This document shows, one piece after another, positions 46,742-55,447 of a stretch of 64,000 nucleotides of DNA. The notes beneath the pieces were generated by a model. The model made no database searches, had not been told where the DNA came from, and was given only the letters and a program-made list of their open reading frames with translations. The stretch is from Paracoccus onubensis (GTDB lineage Bacteria > Pseudomonadota > Alphaproteobacteria > Rhodobacterales > Rhodobacteraceae). Location of the stretch: contig NZ_QZCG01000016.1 of NCBI RefSeq assembly GCF_003591515.1, forward strand, positions 47,904 to 111,903. The letters are read 5' to 3'. The position numbers were made by a program, and so were the translations under genes. Numbering within the stretch: the stretch's first letter is position 1; every line of letters starts with the position of its first letter.

Positions 46742-46790
46742 CGCCGGCTTCACCCGATCTGTCACCCACAGCCCATAGCCGCAGAGCGCG

Positions 46791-47540
46791 TCAACCCTCT
46801 TCCGATTGCGCTGCGCGTATTCCTTCGACGGCAGCGGTCAGGCCGTCGCCTGGCACCCCGCGCAGCAACTGATCACCGATAACGAAAGTCGGTGTGCCCT
46901 TGATCGCCATCCGCTCGGCAAGCTGCATGTTCTCGCGCAGCACTGCACTGACCGACTCGGTATTCATCAGGTTCACCACCTCCTCGCCATCCACGCCGAT
47001 CTTTTCGGCGATCCCCTGCAGCGCCTCAAGGGTCGCCGCACCGCGCAGGGTGATCAACTCGTCATGCGCCTTCAGGTAGGCCTCGTCCCCGGCGACCTGT
47101 TTGACGGCGATGGCAAAGCGAGACGAATTGTCGCTATCCTGACCAAGGATCGGAAATTCTTTCAGAACCAGCCGGATATTGCCGTCCTTGGCGACGATAT
47201 CCCTGACTTCCTCATTAAACCGCCGGCAGACGCCGCAGCGATAATCGATGAATTCGACCATCGTCAGATCGCCATCCGGATTCCCGCCGACCCAGGAATG
47301 CCCATCTTCAAAAATCGCCTCGCGATTGGCAGCGACCAGTTGATCGTCATTCTTCGCGGATTCAGCGGCCCGCCGCTTCTCCAGCTCGTTGATCGACTCG
47401 ATCAGAACTTCGGGATTCGCCATCAGATATTCGCGCACCGCGTCACCGAACGCGGCCTCTTCGGCTTCGGACATGGACTCGATATCGAATGCCATGACCG
47501 GCGTTGCGGACAACAAAAATGCGGCGATCAATCGTTTCAT
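46791..47540 (-). CDS. DsbA-family periplasmic thiol oxidoreductase (Com1-like)
   Basis: 249 residues. Signal peptide 1-17 (VMA-FD), an N-terminal helical region with LMANPEVLIESINELE typical of Com1/ScsC-like proteins, then a thioredoxin fold with active site CGVC (Cys102, Cys105) in EFIDYRCGVCRRF and the cis-Pro in IKGTPTFVIGD. It would oxidise or isomerise disulfides in the periplasm. ATG 47540 has AGAGG upstream; the open frame extends to 47759 but overlaps the divergent aminotransferase gene. Confidence 0.92.
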   Translation of the reverse strand: MKRLIAAFLLSATPVMAFDIESMSEAEEAAFGDAVREYLMANPEVLIESINELEKRRAAESAKNDDQLVAANREAIFEDGHSWVGGNPDGDLTMVEFIDYRCGVCRRFNEEVRDIVAKDGNIRLVLKEFPILGQDSDNSSRFAIAVKQVAGDEAYLKAHDELITLRGAATLEALQGIAEKIGVDGEEVVNLMNTESVSAVLRENMQLAERMAIKGTPTFVIGDQLLRGVPGDGLTAAVEGIRAAQSEEG

Positions 47541-47715
47541 GGAAAACCTCTGGGCAAAATCTTCTGGCAATCTGAACTCTGAACGCACGAATGACAAGAA
47601 AGGCCGCAACACGCCTGCGTGAAACCGGCCCTGTTTTCCGCCCCACTGCAATCCGCTGTAGAGCAAATCGACATGCCGGGTTAAGAAGGCAAAAAACAAA
47701 CGTCTGGGAACGAGC

Positions 47716-48849
47716 ATGAGACAATCCGCCCGCGGACAAGTCGAGCCTTTCATCGTCATGGATGTGATGGAGGCTGCCGCACAGGCCGAAGCATCGGGCC
47801 GTCACATCATCCATATGGAGGTTGGTCAACCCGGCACTCCCGCCCCTGCCGGAGCACGCAAGGCCCTGGCGACCGCTTTGGAGCAACCGCTTGGCTACAC
47901 AGTCGCATTGGGTCTGCCTGCCCTGCGGCAGGGAATCGCGGATTTATATCGCCGCTGGTACGGCGTTCAGCTTGATCCCGCCCGAGTTGTCGTCACTCCG
48001 GGCAGCAGTGGCGCGTTCATTCTGGCATTCTCGGCCCTGTTCGATGCCGGGGACCGGGTGGCGATGGGTTTCCCCGGCTACCCCAGCTATCGCCAGATTC
48101 TGCGCGCAATGTCGCTGGAACCGGTCGGCATCGAAACCCGTCCCGAGGATCGCTACCAGCCCCGGCCCGAGACGCTGCCCGACGCGCAGGGACTGATCCT
48201 CGCATCGCCCGGCAATCCCTCGGGAACCGTGCTGCGGCCCGGCGAATTGCAGTCCCTGACGCAAGCCGCGGCGGCAAGGGGAATGGCCGTGATCTCTGAC
48301 GAGATTTACCACGGTCTCAGCTATGGCGACCGATGCCATACCGCGCTTGAAATCACCGATGACGTCTTCGTCATCAACTCGTTCAGCAAATTCTTCTCGA
48401 TGACCGGTTGGCGGATCGGCTGGATGATCGTGCCTGAAACCCATCTGCGCACGGTCGAGCGATTAGCCCAGAACATGTTCATCTGCCCGCCTCATGCCAG
48501 TCAGGTCGCCGCCTTGGCCGCCCTGGATTGTGAGGAAGAGGCGCGGGCAAATCTTGCGGTATATGCCGAGAACCGCCGCCTGATGCTGGAGGGCTTGCCG
48601 AAAGCCGGCTTTACCCGGATCGCCCCGCCGGAAGGGGCGTTCTACATCTATGCGGATATCTCGGACATTACCGATAACTCGCTGGAATTCGCGAAGGAAG
48701 TTCTGGATCGCGCAGGTGTCGCCGTCACACCGGGACTGGATTTCGACCCTGATCGCGGCACGCGCAGCCTGCGCTTTTCCTATGCCCGCGCAACATCCGA
48801 TATTGCCGAAGGGCTGCGCAGGCTTGCGGAATTCATGGCATCGCGATGA
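47716..48849 (+). CDS. PLP-dependent aminotransferase, class I/II
   Basis: A 377-residue fold-type I enzyme. Lys225 (SFSKFFSMTGWRIGW) would bind PLP, Asp195/Tyr198 are in ISDEIYHG, and the NPSGT motif is SPGNPSGT near 164-171. The substrate cannot be fixed; it resembles the aspartate/aromatic aminotransferase-like group. Its stop overlaps the ATG of the amidase gene by 4 bases, so the two are one operon, although a functional link is not obvious. It is divergent from the DsbA-like gene. Confidence 0.9.
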   Translation: MRQSARGQVEPFIVMDVMEAAAQAEASGRHIIHMEVGQPGTPAPAGARKALATALEQPLGYTVALGLPALRQGIADLYRRWYGVQLDPARVVVTPGSSGAFILAFSALFDAGDRVAMGFPGYPSYRQILRAMSLEPVGIETRPEDRYQPRPETLPDAQGLILASPGNPSGTVLRPGELQSLTQAAAARGMAVISDEIYHGLSYGDRCHTALEITDDVFVINSFSKFFSMTGWRIGWMIVPETHLRTVERLAQNMFICPPHASQVAALAALDCEEEARANLAVYAENRRLMLEGLPKAGFTRIAPPEGAFYIYADISDITDNSLEFAKEVLDRAGVAVTPGLDFDPDRGTRSLRFSYARATSDIAEGLRRLAEFMASR

Positions 48850-50063
48850 AATGCCGCATGTTCAGATGGTTGCCTCTGTTTCTGGGCCTGCTGCTGGCCC
48901 CGGCGGCGATTGCGCAGGAAACGGCACGCCTGGATATCGGGGCTTCTTCACTGATCTCGGAAAAAAAGGGCTGGTGGGGTCGCCCATCGCTGGAACTGAC
49001 GCTGACGCTTAGCCAGGCCGTACCTTACCGGGCGGTGATCGTCGGCGACCCTCCGCGCCTGATCGTGGATCTGAAAGATACCGATTTCGACGAGTTGAAG
49101 CCATCGCAACTTTTCGGCCATGATTCGGTACCGGGGATCCGCTGGGGCGATTTCCGGCAAAACTGGTCCCGGATCGTGCTCGAACTGCCCGGCCCTTACG
49201 ATATCACAAGCGCGGGCCAGCGGACGTTGCCGCCGCAGGCCACCATCCGGGTCGCACTGGATCCCGTCGATGAAGAAGATTTCGCGCCACTGCCAAGCGC
49301 GACAGCGGCCTTGCGCAACCTGCCGGAACCTGCGGTGCTGCCCGTACCCGCCACACCGCCAGAAGGCTTGACCGTGATGCTGGATCCCGGTCACGGCGGC
49401 ATCGATCCGGGCGCGATCGCGGATGGCGAGAACGAGGCCGAACTGGTCCTGAAATTCGCCAAAGAGCTGAAAGCGTCGCTGGAGGCGAAAGGGATCACGA
49501 TCGGGATGACGCGCGACAGCGACGTTTTCGTGGGGCTTGAAGCCCGGATGACCGCCGCGCGGGAGGCACAGGCGGATCTGTTCCTTTCGCTGCATGCCGA
49601 CGCCCTGCCCACGGGACAGGCGGCAGGCGCGACCATCTATGTCTGGACGCCCCGGGCCGATAACCGCGCCGCCCAGCAACTGGCCACGCGCCATGACCGC
49701 AGCGATCTGCTTTCAGGGGTGGATCTGAAGGGAAAGGATGATCAGCTTGCCTCGGTCATGATGGATTTCGCCCGCACCGATACCCAGCCGCGATCCGAGA
49801 ATTTCGCCAGTTTCCTGACATCACGTCTGGCGCTGCACGGCATCGGCCTGCATGACCGCCCGGTACAGGGCGCAGCCTTTTCGGTCCTGAAATCGCCTGA
49901 TATTCCGTCGGTTCTTCTTGAACTGGGTTTCATCACCGACCCGCATGACCGCGCCAATCTGATCAGCCCCGAATGGCGAAAACGCATGGTGGCGGTCGTA
50001 ACCGAAGCGATTCTGGGCTGGGCGCAGGATGAACGGGCCCGCACCGCGCATCTCAGACAATAG
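48846..50063 (+). CDS. N-acetylmuramoyl-L-alanine amidase (AmiC-like)
   Basis: 405 residues. Signal peptide ~1-23, an AMIN domain at about 30-140 for septal targeting, then an Amidase_3 domain at 175-395. The zinc ligands are His183 (DPGHGG), a Glu near 197-199 and His250 (LSLHADA), and the catalytic Glu is in LLELGFITDP. It cleaves the stem peptide from MurNAc during cell separation. It is coupled to the aminotransferase gene and followed by a palindromic repeat element. Confidence 0.94.
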   Translation: MKCRMFRWLPLFLGLLLAPAAIAQETARLDIGASSLISEKKGWWGRPSLELTLTLSQAVPYRAVIVGDPPRLIVDLKDTDFDELKPSQLFGHDSVPGIRWGDFRQNWSRIVLELPGPYDITSAGQRTLPPQATIRVALDPVDEEDFAPLPSATAALRNLPEPAVLPVPATPPEGLTVMLDPGHGGIDPGAIADGENEAELVLKFAKELKASLEAKGITIGMTRDSDVFVGLEARMTAAREAQADLFLSLHADALPTGQAAGATIYVWTPRADNRAAQQLATRHDRSDLLSGVDLKGKDDQLASVMMDFARTDTQPRSENFASFLTSRLALHGIGLHDRPVQGAAFSVLKSPDIPSVLLELGFITDPHDRANLISPEWRKRMVAVVTEAILGWAQDERARTAHLRQ

Positions 50064-50098
50064 GCAAGGCCGCGCATGATTTGGAATGCGGGAGATAT

Positions 50099-50160
50099 GC
50101 GTCCCGCGATGGCCGGGGGCCAGCCCCCGGACCCCCGGCGATATTTGAATGAAGAAGAAA
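50099..50160 (+). repeat. Intergenic palindromic repeat, copy 1
   Basis: After the amidase gene: GCGTCCCGCGA, then GGCCGGG, a hairpin CCGGGGG-CCAG-CCCCCGG (50113-50130), CCCCGG, an ATATTTGA patch and AAGAAGAA. The same order of blocks recurs at 55332-55407. It may act as terminator or mRNA-stabilising REP-like element. This GC-hairpin plus ATTT plus AAGAAG arrangement is, in my recollection, widely dispersed in Rhodobacterales genomes. Confidence 0.7.
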
Positions 50161-50318
50161 ATCAGAGGTCAGGACGCGGAACGCAGCAGTTTGCACGGCA
50201 TTTCCCGGACAAGCTCTTTGCGGTTTCACCCGGGCGTTTCTGCGATCGACAGACCGCTGAATTGTCATTACTTGGCCACTGCGCGCCGAAACCGGGCAGC
50301 GCTACATACACCTCCGGA

Positions 50319-51347
50319 TTATCGCGCCTGAGGGGCGATCAGGCGGCTGATGACGGCATCCCGGGTAATTCTTCCTCCGCCCTCGACCGGCAATGCGTCG
50401 GTCTGGGCCCCGGACAGAATCTCCATGACCTCGCGCACAGGCATATCCGCAGGCACGGCATCCCCCTCGGCCTCTCCCGGTTCGGCGATATCCGACGCCG
50501 TCAGCACGATAAGCGGGTTCATATGCGCCACGAAATCGGCAACATAGTCATTTGCCGGGGTCGCGATGATTTCCCGCGCGGTCCCGATCTGAACGATCCG
50601 CCCGCCCTCCATCAGCGCGATGCGATTGCCCAGTTTGAATGCCTCATCGAGATCGTGACTGACGAAGATGATCGTCCGCTGCGTCTTGGCCTGCAATTCC
50701 AGCAACTCGTCCTGAAGACGTGCGCGGATAAGCGGGTCAAGCGCACTGAACGGCTCATCCATCAGCAGAATCGGGGCATCGGTGGCGAAAGCGCGGGCAA
50801 GTCCGACCCTTTGCTGCATCCCGCCCGAAAGCTCGCCAACCTTGCGGTCGGCCCATTCCATCAGCCCGACCATCTCAAGCTGCCGGTTGACGCGCTCTGC
50901 CCGCTCCTTGGCCGAGATGCCCGCCAGTTCCAGACCAAGGCCGACATTATCGCGCACGCTGCGCCAGGGGAGCAGGCCGAATTGCTGAAACACCATGGCC
51001 ACATGGCGCAGACGCAGATCGCGCAGGGATTGTTTCTCGGCACCTGTAACGGTGGCCATCCGATTACCGTCCCAGACCCGGACCTCTCCCCGGCAGACCT
51101 TGTTAAGCGCATTGACGGCACGCAGAAGCGTGGATTTTCCCGACCCGGACAGCCCCATCAGCACAAGGATCTCGCCCTGCCCGACATTGACGCTGCAATC
51201 ATGAACCCCCAGCACCTGCCCTGTCTCGGCCTTGATCTCGCCGCGTTCCTTGCCCTGATCCATCAGCGGCAGCGCCGCCTGCGGCTGATCGCCGAACACG
51301 ATGCTGACCCGGTCGAATTCCACGGCATTCGGAGTTTGCTCACTCAT
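50319..51347 (-). CDS. choV: Choline ABC transporter, ATP-binding protein
   Basis: A 342-residue ATPase of the ProV/OpuA type. Walker A GLSGSGKST is at 65-73, signature LSGGM at 173-177 and Walker B ILLMDE at 193-198, with an accessory C-terminal region (about 270-342) where osmotic-sensing CBS domains sit in OpuA, here short and partial. An N-terminal extension of ~40 residues precedes the first beta strand, typical of ChoV. It overlaps choW by 4 bases and ends the choXWV operon. Confidence 0.93.
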   Translation of the reverse strand: MSEQTPNAVEFDRVSIVFGDQPQAALPLMDQGKERGEIKAETGQVLGVHDCSVNVGQGEILVLMGLSGSGKSTLLRAVNALNKVCRGEVRVWDGNRMATVTGAEKQSLRDLRLRHVAMVFQQFGLLPWRSVRDNVGLGLELAGISAKERAERVNRQLEMVGLMEWADRKVGELSGGMQQRVGLARAFATDAPILLMDEPFSALDPLIRARLQDELLELQAKTQRTIIFVSHDLDEAFKLGNRIALMEGGRIVQIGTAREIIATPANDYVADFVAHMNPLIVLTASDIAEPGEAEGDAVPADMPVREVMEILSGAQTDALPVEGGGRITRDAVISRLIAPQAR

Positions 51348-52192
51348 TTCCGTCCCTCCATGCGCAGCATCCGGTCAAGCATGATCGCCACGATGACGAT
51401 CACGAAGCCCGATTCGAAACCAAGCGAAGTATTCACGCTGTTCAATGCGCGAACCACCGGCACGCCCAACCCCGCGGCCCCGACCAGCGCGGCGATGACC
51501 ACCATGGACAGCGACAGCATGATCGTCTGGTTCAGTCCCGCCATGATCTGCGGCAACGCGCTGGGCAATTCGACCTTCCACAGCAATTGACGCGGAGTCG
51601 CACCGAATGCCGTCGCCGCCTCGACAAGGGGCCGGGGCGTCGAACTGATACCAAGCTGCGTCAGCCGGATCGGCGCGGGCAGGACAAAGATCACCGTCGC
51701 CAGCAGACCGGGAACCATGCCGATGCCGAAGAACACGATAGCCGGGATCAGATAGACAAAGGTCGGCAGCGTCTGCATCAGATCCAGCACAGGCCGCATC
51801 CATGCATAAAGCCGTGGCCGATGCGCGGCGGCAATCCCGACAGGTACGCCGACGGCCATGCAGACGATGCAGGCCGCCAGAACCAGCGTCAGGGATTGCA
51901 GGGTTTCTTCCCAGTAGCCCTGATTGAGAATGAACAGAAAGCCCAGTCCCACCAGCAGGCAGGTCTTCCAGTTTCTCTGCAATGCCCAGGTCAATGCCAC
52001 CGCAAGCAGGATGAACAGAAATGGATGCGGGTATTCGAGTGCGCCGAGAATCTGGCCGATAAGCCATTCCATGAAACTCGCGATACTGTTGAACAACCAC
52101 GAGGCATTGCCGTTCAGCCAGTCAAAAACCGTTTTCGCGGATTTCCCGATCGGAATCTTGTGATCGGTGACCAATGCGGTCAGATTTTCCAT
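51344..52192 (-). CDS. choW: Choline ABC transporter, permease
   Basis: A 282-residue membrane protein with about seven hydrophobic helices and the ABC permease loop EAATAFGATPRQLLWKVELP that docks on ChoV. ATG 52192 has GAGG 9 bases before it; an upstream frame to 52249 has no ribosome binding site. It lies between choX (88 bp) and choV (4-base overlap). Confidence 0.94.
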   Translation of the reverse strand: MENLTALVTDHKIPIGKSAKTVFDWLNGNASWLFNSIASFMEWLIGQILGALEYPHPFLFILLAVALTWALQRNWKTCLLVGLGFLFILNQGYWEETLQSLTLVLAACIVCMAVGVPVGIAAAHRPRLYAWMRPVLDLMQTLPTFVYLIPAIVFFGIGMVPGLLATVIFVLPAPIRLTQLGISSTPRPLVEAATAFGATPRQLLWKVELPSALPQIMAGLNQTIMLSLSMVVIAALVGAAGLGVPVVRALNSVNTSLGFESGFVIVIVAIMLDRMLRMEGRK

Positions 52193-52280
52193 CGGAGGTC
52201 CTCTCGCTTGTCTGTCCTTGCTACGGGTTCCCGTCACGGATGGCGGCAAGGAAGCCTGCCGCCCGTGTCTTCCGTCAGCC

Positions 52281-53222
52281 TTATCCGGCCAGTGCCTCGC
52301 TCAATGCTTCGGTCGGATCGTTGCCATCCACCGTTGTCACGCCGTCCAGCCATGGCGTCGCGGCCTCGGGGTTATCTTTCAACCATTCTTTCGCCGCGTC
52401 CATAGGATCTTGCCCGTCATTCAGGATTTTGCCCATGACCTCGTTTTCCATCTCGAGGGTAAATTCAAGGTTTTGCAGGAATTGCCCGATATTGGGGCAT
52501 TCCTCGAGATAACCCGTGCGGGTATTGGTGCGCACTTCAGCGCCCCCCAGATCCGGGCCGAAAACCTCATCGCCGCCGGTGAGATAGGTCATTTCGAACT
52601 GTGCATTCATCGGATGGGGCTCCCATCCAAGGAAAACCACCGGTTTCTCGGCGCTGTCGGCGCGCGAGACCTGTGACAGCATGCCCTGTTCGCTGGATTC
52701 GACAACCTCGAACGTGCCAAGACCGAACTTGTCCTCGGCCACCATCTCCAGCAGCAGGCGGTTGCCGTCATTGCCCGGCTCGATCCCGTAGATCTTGCCT
52801 TCAAGCGCATCCTTGTGTTCGGCGATCTTCGCGAAATCGTCGATGCCAAGATCCGCCCCCGCCTTGTTGGTGGCCAATGTATATTTGGCGCCGGTCAGAT
52901 TGGTGCGGACGGTATCGACGGTGCCCGCCTCGTCATAGGGGCCGATATCGGCCTCCATCGTCGGCATCCAGTTGCCAAGAAACACATCGACATCATCCGT
53001 GGACAGCGCCGTATAGGTCACCGGGACGGACAGAACCTTGGTTTCGGTTTCGTAGCCGATACCCTGAAGCACGGTCGAGGCAATCGCCGTCGTTGCGGTG
53101 ATATCGGTCCAGCCGACATCCGAGAACACGACCTTGTGACATTGCTCGGGCTCGGCGGCGAAAGCGGAACCTGCCGTGGTGGCAGCCAATGCCAGCGCGG
53201 CGGTAATGCGGGAAATGGTCAT
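52281..53222 (-). CDS. choX: Choline-binding periplasmic protein
   Basis: 313 residues with a signal peptide (1-22, AFA-AE). The aromatic box for the quaternary ammonium group is recognisable as Trp38 (DVGWTD), Trp85 (LGNWMP), Tyr114 (AKYTLA) and Trp200 (LGWEPHP), at a constant offset from the Trp43, Trp90, Tyr119 and Trp205 reported for Sinorhizobium ChoX. This supports choline (and perhaps acetylcholine) rather than glycine betaine as ligand. It is the first gene of choXWV, divergent from betI across the BetI-like operator. Confidence 0.94.
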   Translation of the reverse strand: MTISRITAALALAATTAGSAFAAEPEQCHKVVFSDVGWTDITATTAIASTVLQGIGYETETKVLSVPVTYTALSTDDVDVFLGNWMPTMEADIGPYDEAGTVDTVRTNLTGAKYTLATNKAGADLGIDDFAKIAEHKDALEGKIYGIEPGNDGNRLLLEMVAEDKFGLGTFEVVESSEQGMLSQVSRADSAEKPVVFLGWEPHPMNAQFEMTYLTGGDEVFGPDLGGAEVRTNTRTGYLEECPNIGQFLQNLEFTLEMENEVMGKILNDGQDPMDAAKEWLKDNPEAATPWLDGVTTVDGNDPTEALSEALAG

Positions 53223-53241
53223 TTTTTGCTCCCTGTTATTG

Positions 53242-53255
53242 ATTGACCAGTCAAT
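53242..53255. promoter_or_regulatory. Probable BetI operator between choX and betI
   Basis: A perfect inverted repeat ATTGAC-CA-GTCAAT lies in the intergenic space, within 20 bases of the choX start codon and about 55 bp before betI. TetR-family BetI is known to bind A/T-rich palindromes of the ATTGA...TCAAT kind at bet promoters and to release on choline. Control of both divergent operons is inference. Confidence 0.7.
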
Positions 53256-53309
53256 TAAACATCGGTTACAGTGTCAAAGCAACCAAAAACTCCGACAGCG
53301 GGTGTCCAG

Positions 53310-53876
53310 ATGCCGAAACTTGGGGCCGAGCCTATCCGAAAAGCAGCGCTGATCAACGCTGCCATTACAGAAATCGGGCGGGCGGGATCGCTGGATGTGA
53401 CCGTCGCGCAGATTGCGCGCGCTGCCGGCATGTCGCCTGCATTGGCCCATCATTATTTCGGCTCGAAAGAGCAGATCTTTCTCGCGGCGATGCGCCATAT
53501 CCTGACAACCTACGGAAAATCCGTACGCGAGGCATTACCGGGAAACGGTCCGCGCGGCCGCTTGGACGCAATTCTGAATGCCAGTTTCGCGCCGCTGAAT
53601 TTCCGGCGCGAGGTGATCAGCGCATGGCTGAATTTTTACGCGCTCGCCCTGCTGAACAATCAGGCAGAACGTCTGCTGAGGGTCTATCATTGCCGGTTAC
53701 GCTCCAACCTGATCGTCGCGCTTGAGCCGCTGACCGGTCATCCCGCCGACATCGCCGATACGCTTGGCGCTCTGATCGACGGCGTCTATCTGCGCGCCGT
53801 GCTGACCCGCGGCCCGACCGATGGCGCGGCGGCCCTGAATGTCATCAACGATTATCTCGAAGAGGTGCTTAAATGA
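53310..53876 (+). CDS. betI: Transcriptional repressor BetI (TetR family)
   Basis: 188 residues. The N-terminal TetR helix-turn-helix (VAQIARAAGMSPALAHHYFGSKEQI, here split by the family turn) covers about residues 25-60, and the C-terminal choline-sensing domain follows. The start at ATG 53310 gives MPKLGAEPIRK, which matches the family start; a GTG 13 codons earlier is also in frame. It overlaps betB by 4 bases. BetI represses the bet genes until choline is present. Confidence 0.94.
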   Translation: MPKLGAEPIRKAALINAAITEIGRAGSLDVTVAQIARAAGMSPALAHHYFGSKEQIFLAAMRHILTTYGKSVREALPGNGPRGRLDAILNASFAPLNFRREVISAWLNFYALALLNNQAERLLRVYHCRLRSNLIVALEPLTGHPADIADTLGALIDGVYLRAVLTRGPTDGAAALNVINDYLEEVLK

Positions 53877-55318
53877 CGCTGAACGCCCAACCCGCCGCCA
53901 GCCTGTTCATCGGCGGACGCCCGGTCGAGGGTGAAGGCGGGGCGCTGCCGGTCCTGTACCCCTATACCGGCGAAGAAATCGCCAGCCTGCGTGAAGCTTC
54001 GGCCGGTCAGGTAGCCGAGGCTTGCCGTGTCGCGGCCCGTGCCCAGCCGGCATGGGCGGCACTGGCCCCGGCTGAGCGTGGCCGCGTCCTGAGCCGGGCC
54101 GCCGCCATCATCCGCGAACGGAACGAGGAATTGTCGCGGCTGGAAACGCTGGATACCGGCAAGCCGATTCAGGAAACGCTGGTCGCAGACTGGGAATCGG
54201 GTGCGCAGGCGCTTGAATTTTTTGGCGGGCTGGCCGCCTCGATCACCGGGCAGATGATCCCTCTGGGGCGGGACTGGGCCTATACCCGGCGCGAACCGCT
54301 GGGCGTCTGCGCAGGAATCGGCGCCTGGAATTATCCCAGCCAGATCGCCTGCTGGAAGGCTGCACCCGCCCTGGTGATGGGGAATGCGATGGTCTTCAAA
54401 CCCTCCGAGGAAACCCCGCTTGGCGCATTGAAACTGGCCGAGATCCTGCTTGAGGCCGGGTTGCCCGCCGGAATCTTCAATGTCGTTCAGGGCCGCGCAG
54501 AAGTCGGTGCGGCCCTCGCCACCGATCCGAATGTGGACAAGGTATCGCTGACGGGCTCGGTTCCCACCGGGCGCAAGGTCTATGCCGCCGCTGCCGAAGG
54601 AATGCGCCATGTCACGATGGAACTGGGAGGGAAATCCCCGCTGATCGTGTTCGACGACGCCAATCCCGAACATGCGGTCAGCGCCGCCATGCTGGCGAAT
54701 TTCTATTCCTCGGGGCAGATCTGCTCGAATGGCACGCGGGTCTTCCTGCAAGAGGGTATCCGCGACGCCTTCCTTGACCGTCTGGCCGAGCGGGTGCGCA
54801 ATGTCCGCATGGGCGATCCACTGGATCCGGCGACCACGCATGGCCCGATCATCAATCCCGCGCAGGCCGGGAAAATCCGTGCCGCCATCGCATCGGGACT
54901 GGAACAGGGGGCGCGGCTTCTCTGTGGCGGCCCGGGCGAAGGCGCGTTCATCCCGCCAACCGTCTTCACCGATGCAAGCGATGAGATGACCATCACCCGG
55001 GATGAAATCTTCGGCCCGGTCATGACCACGCTTGGCTTCCATGACGAGGAAGAGGTCATCACCCGCGCCAACGCAACCGGCTTCGGCCTTGCCGCCGGCG
55101 TGTTCACGCAGGACCTGACCCGCGCGCATCGCGTTATCGCACAGCTTCAGGCCGGAACCTGCTGGATCAACAGCTATAATCTGACCCCGGTCGAGATGCC
55201 CTTCGGCGCCGTCAAGCAATCCGGTCTGGGGCGGGAAAATTCCGCCGCCGCGATCGAGCATTATTCGCAACTGAAATCCGTCTATGTGGGGATGGGCGGC
55301 GTGGATGCCCCTTATTAG
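53873..55318 (+). CDS. betB: Betaine aldehyde dehydrogenase
   Basis: A 481-residue ALDH-family enzyme that oxidises betaine aldehyde to glycine betaine with NAD(P)+. The catalytic Cys284 is in SSGQICSNGTR, the general base Glu250 in TMELGGKSP, and the cofactor motif is SLTGSVPTGRKV. It lies in the betI-betB-betA operon, coupled to betI, with a repeat-bearing 129-bp gap before betA. Confidence 0.97.
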   Translation: MTLNAQPAASLFIGGRPVEGEGGALPVLYPYTGEEIASLREASAGQVAEACRVAARAQPAWAALAPAERGRVLSRAAAIIRERNEELSRLETLDTGKPIQETLVADWESGAQALEFFGGLAASITGQMIPLGRDWAYTRREPLGVCAGIGAWNYPSQIACWKAAPALVMGNAMVFKPSEETPLGALKLAEILLEAGLPAGIFNVVQGRAEVGAALATDPNVDKVSLTGSVPTGRKVYAAAAEGMRHVTMELGGKSPLIVFDDANPEHAVSAAMLANFYSSGQICSNGTRVFLQEGIRDAFLDRLAERVRNVRMGDPLDPATTHGPIINPAQAGKIRAAIASGLEQGARLLCGGPGEGAFIPPTVFTDASDEMTITRDEIFGPVMTTLGFHDEEEVITRANATGFGLAAGVFTQDLTRAHRVIAQLQAGTCWINSYNLTPVEMPFGAVKQSGLGRENSAAAIEHYSQLKSVYVGMGGVDAPY

Positions 55319-55331
55319 GCGATATCGGTTT

Positions 55332-55407
55332 TGCGTCCCGCGAAGGCCGGGAAGGGCTGTCTGCCCTCCCCGGACCCCACCCGAAGGTATTTTTGCAAAG
55401 AAGAAGC
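55332..55407 (+). repeat. Intergenic palindromic repeat, copy 2
   Basis: Between betB and betA: GCGTCCCGCGA, GGCCGGG, a stem CCGGGAAGGGC/GCCCTCCCCGG with one mismatch around TGTCT, CCGGACCCC, a GGTATTTTTG patch and AAGAAGAAG. Block order is the same as the copy at 50099-50160, with a different, covarying stem. Within an operon it may give partial termination or processing, lowering betA relative to betB. Confidence 0.7.
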
Positions 55408-55447
55408 GGAACCCGGTTGTTCCCGAAACTGGTAGAAAGATGCAGTC

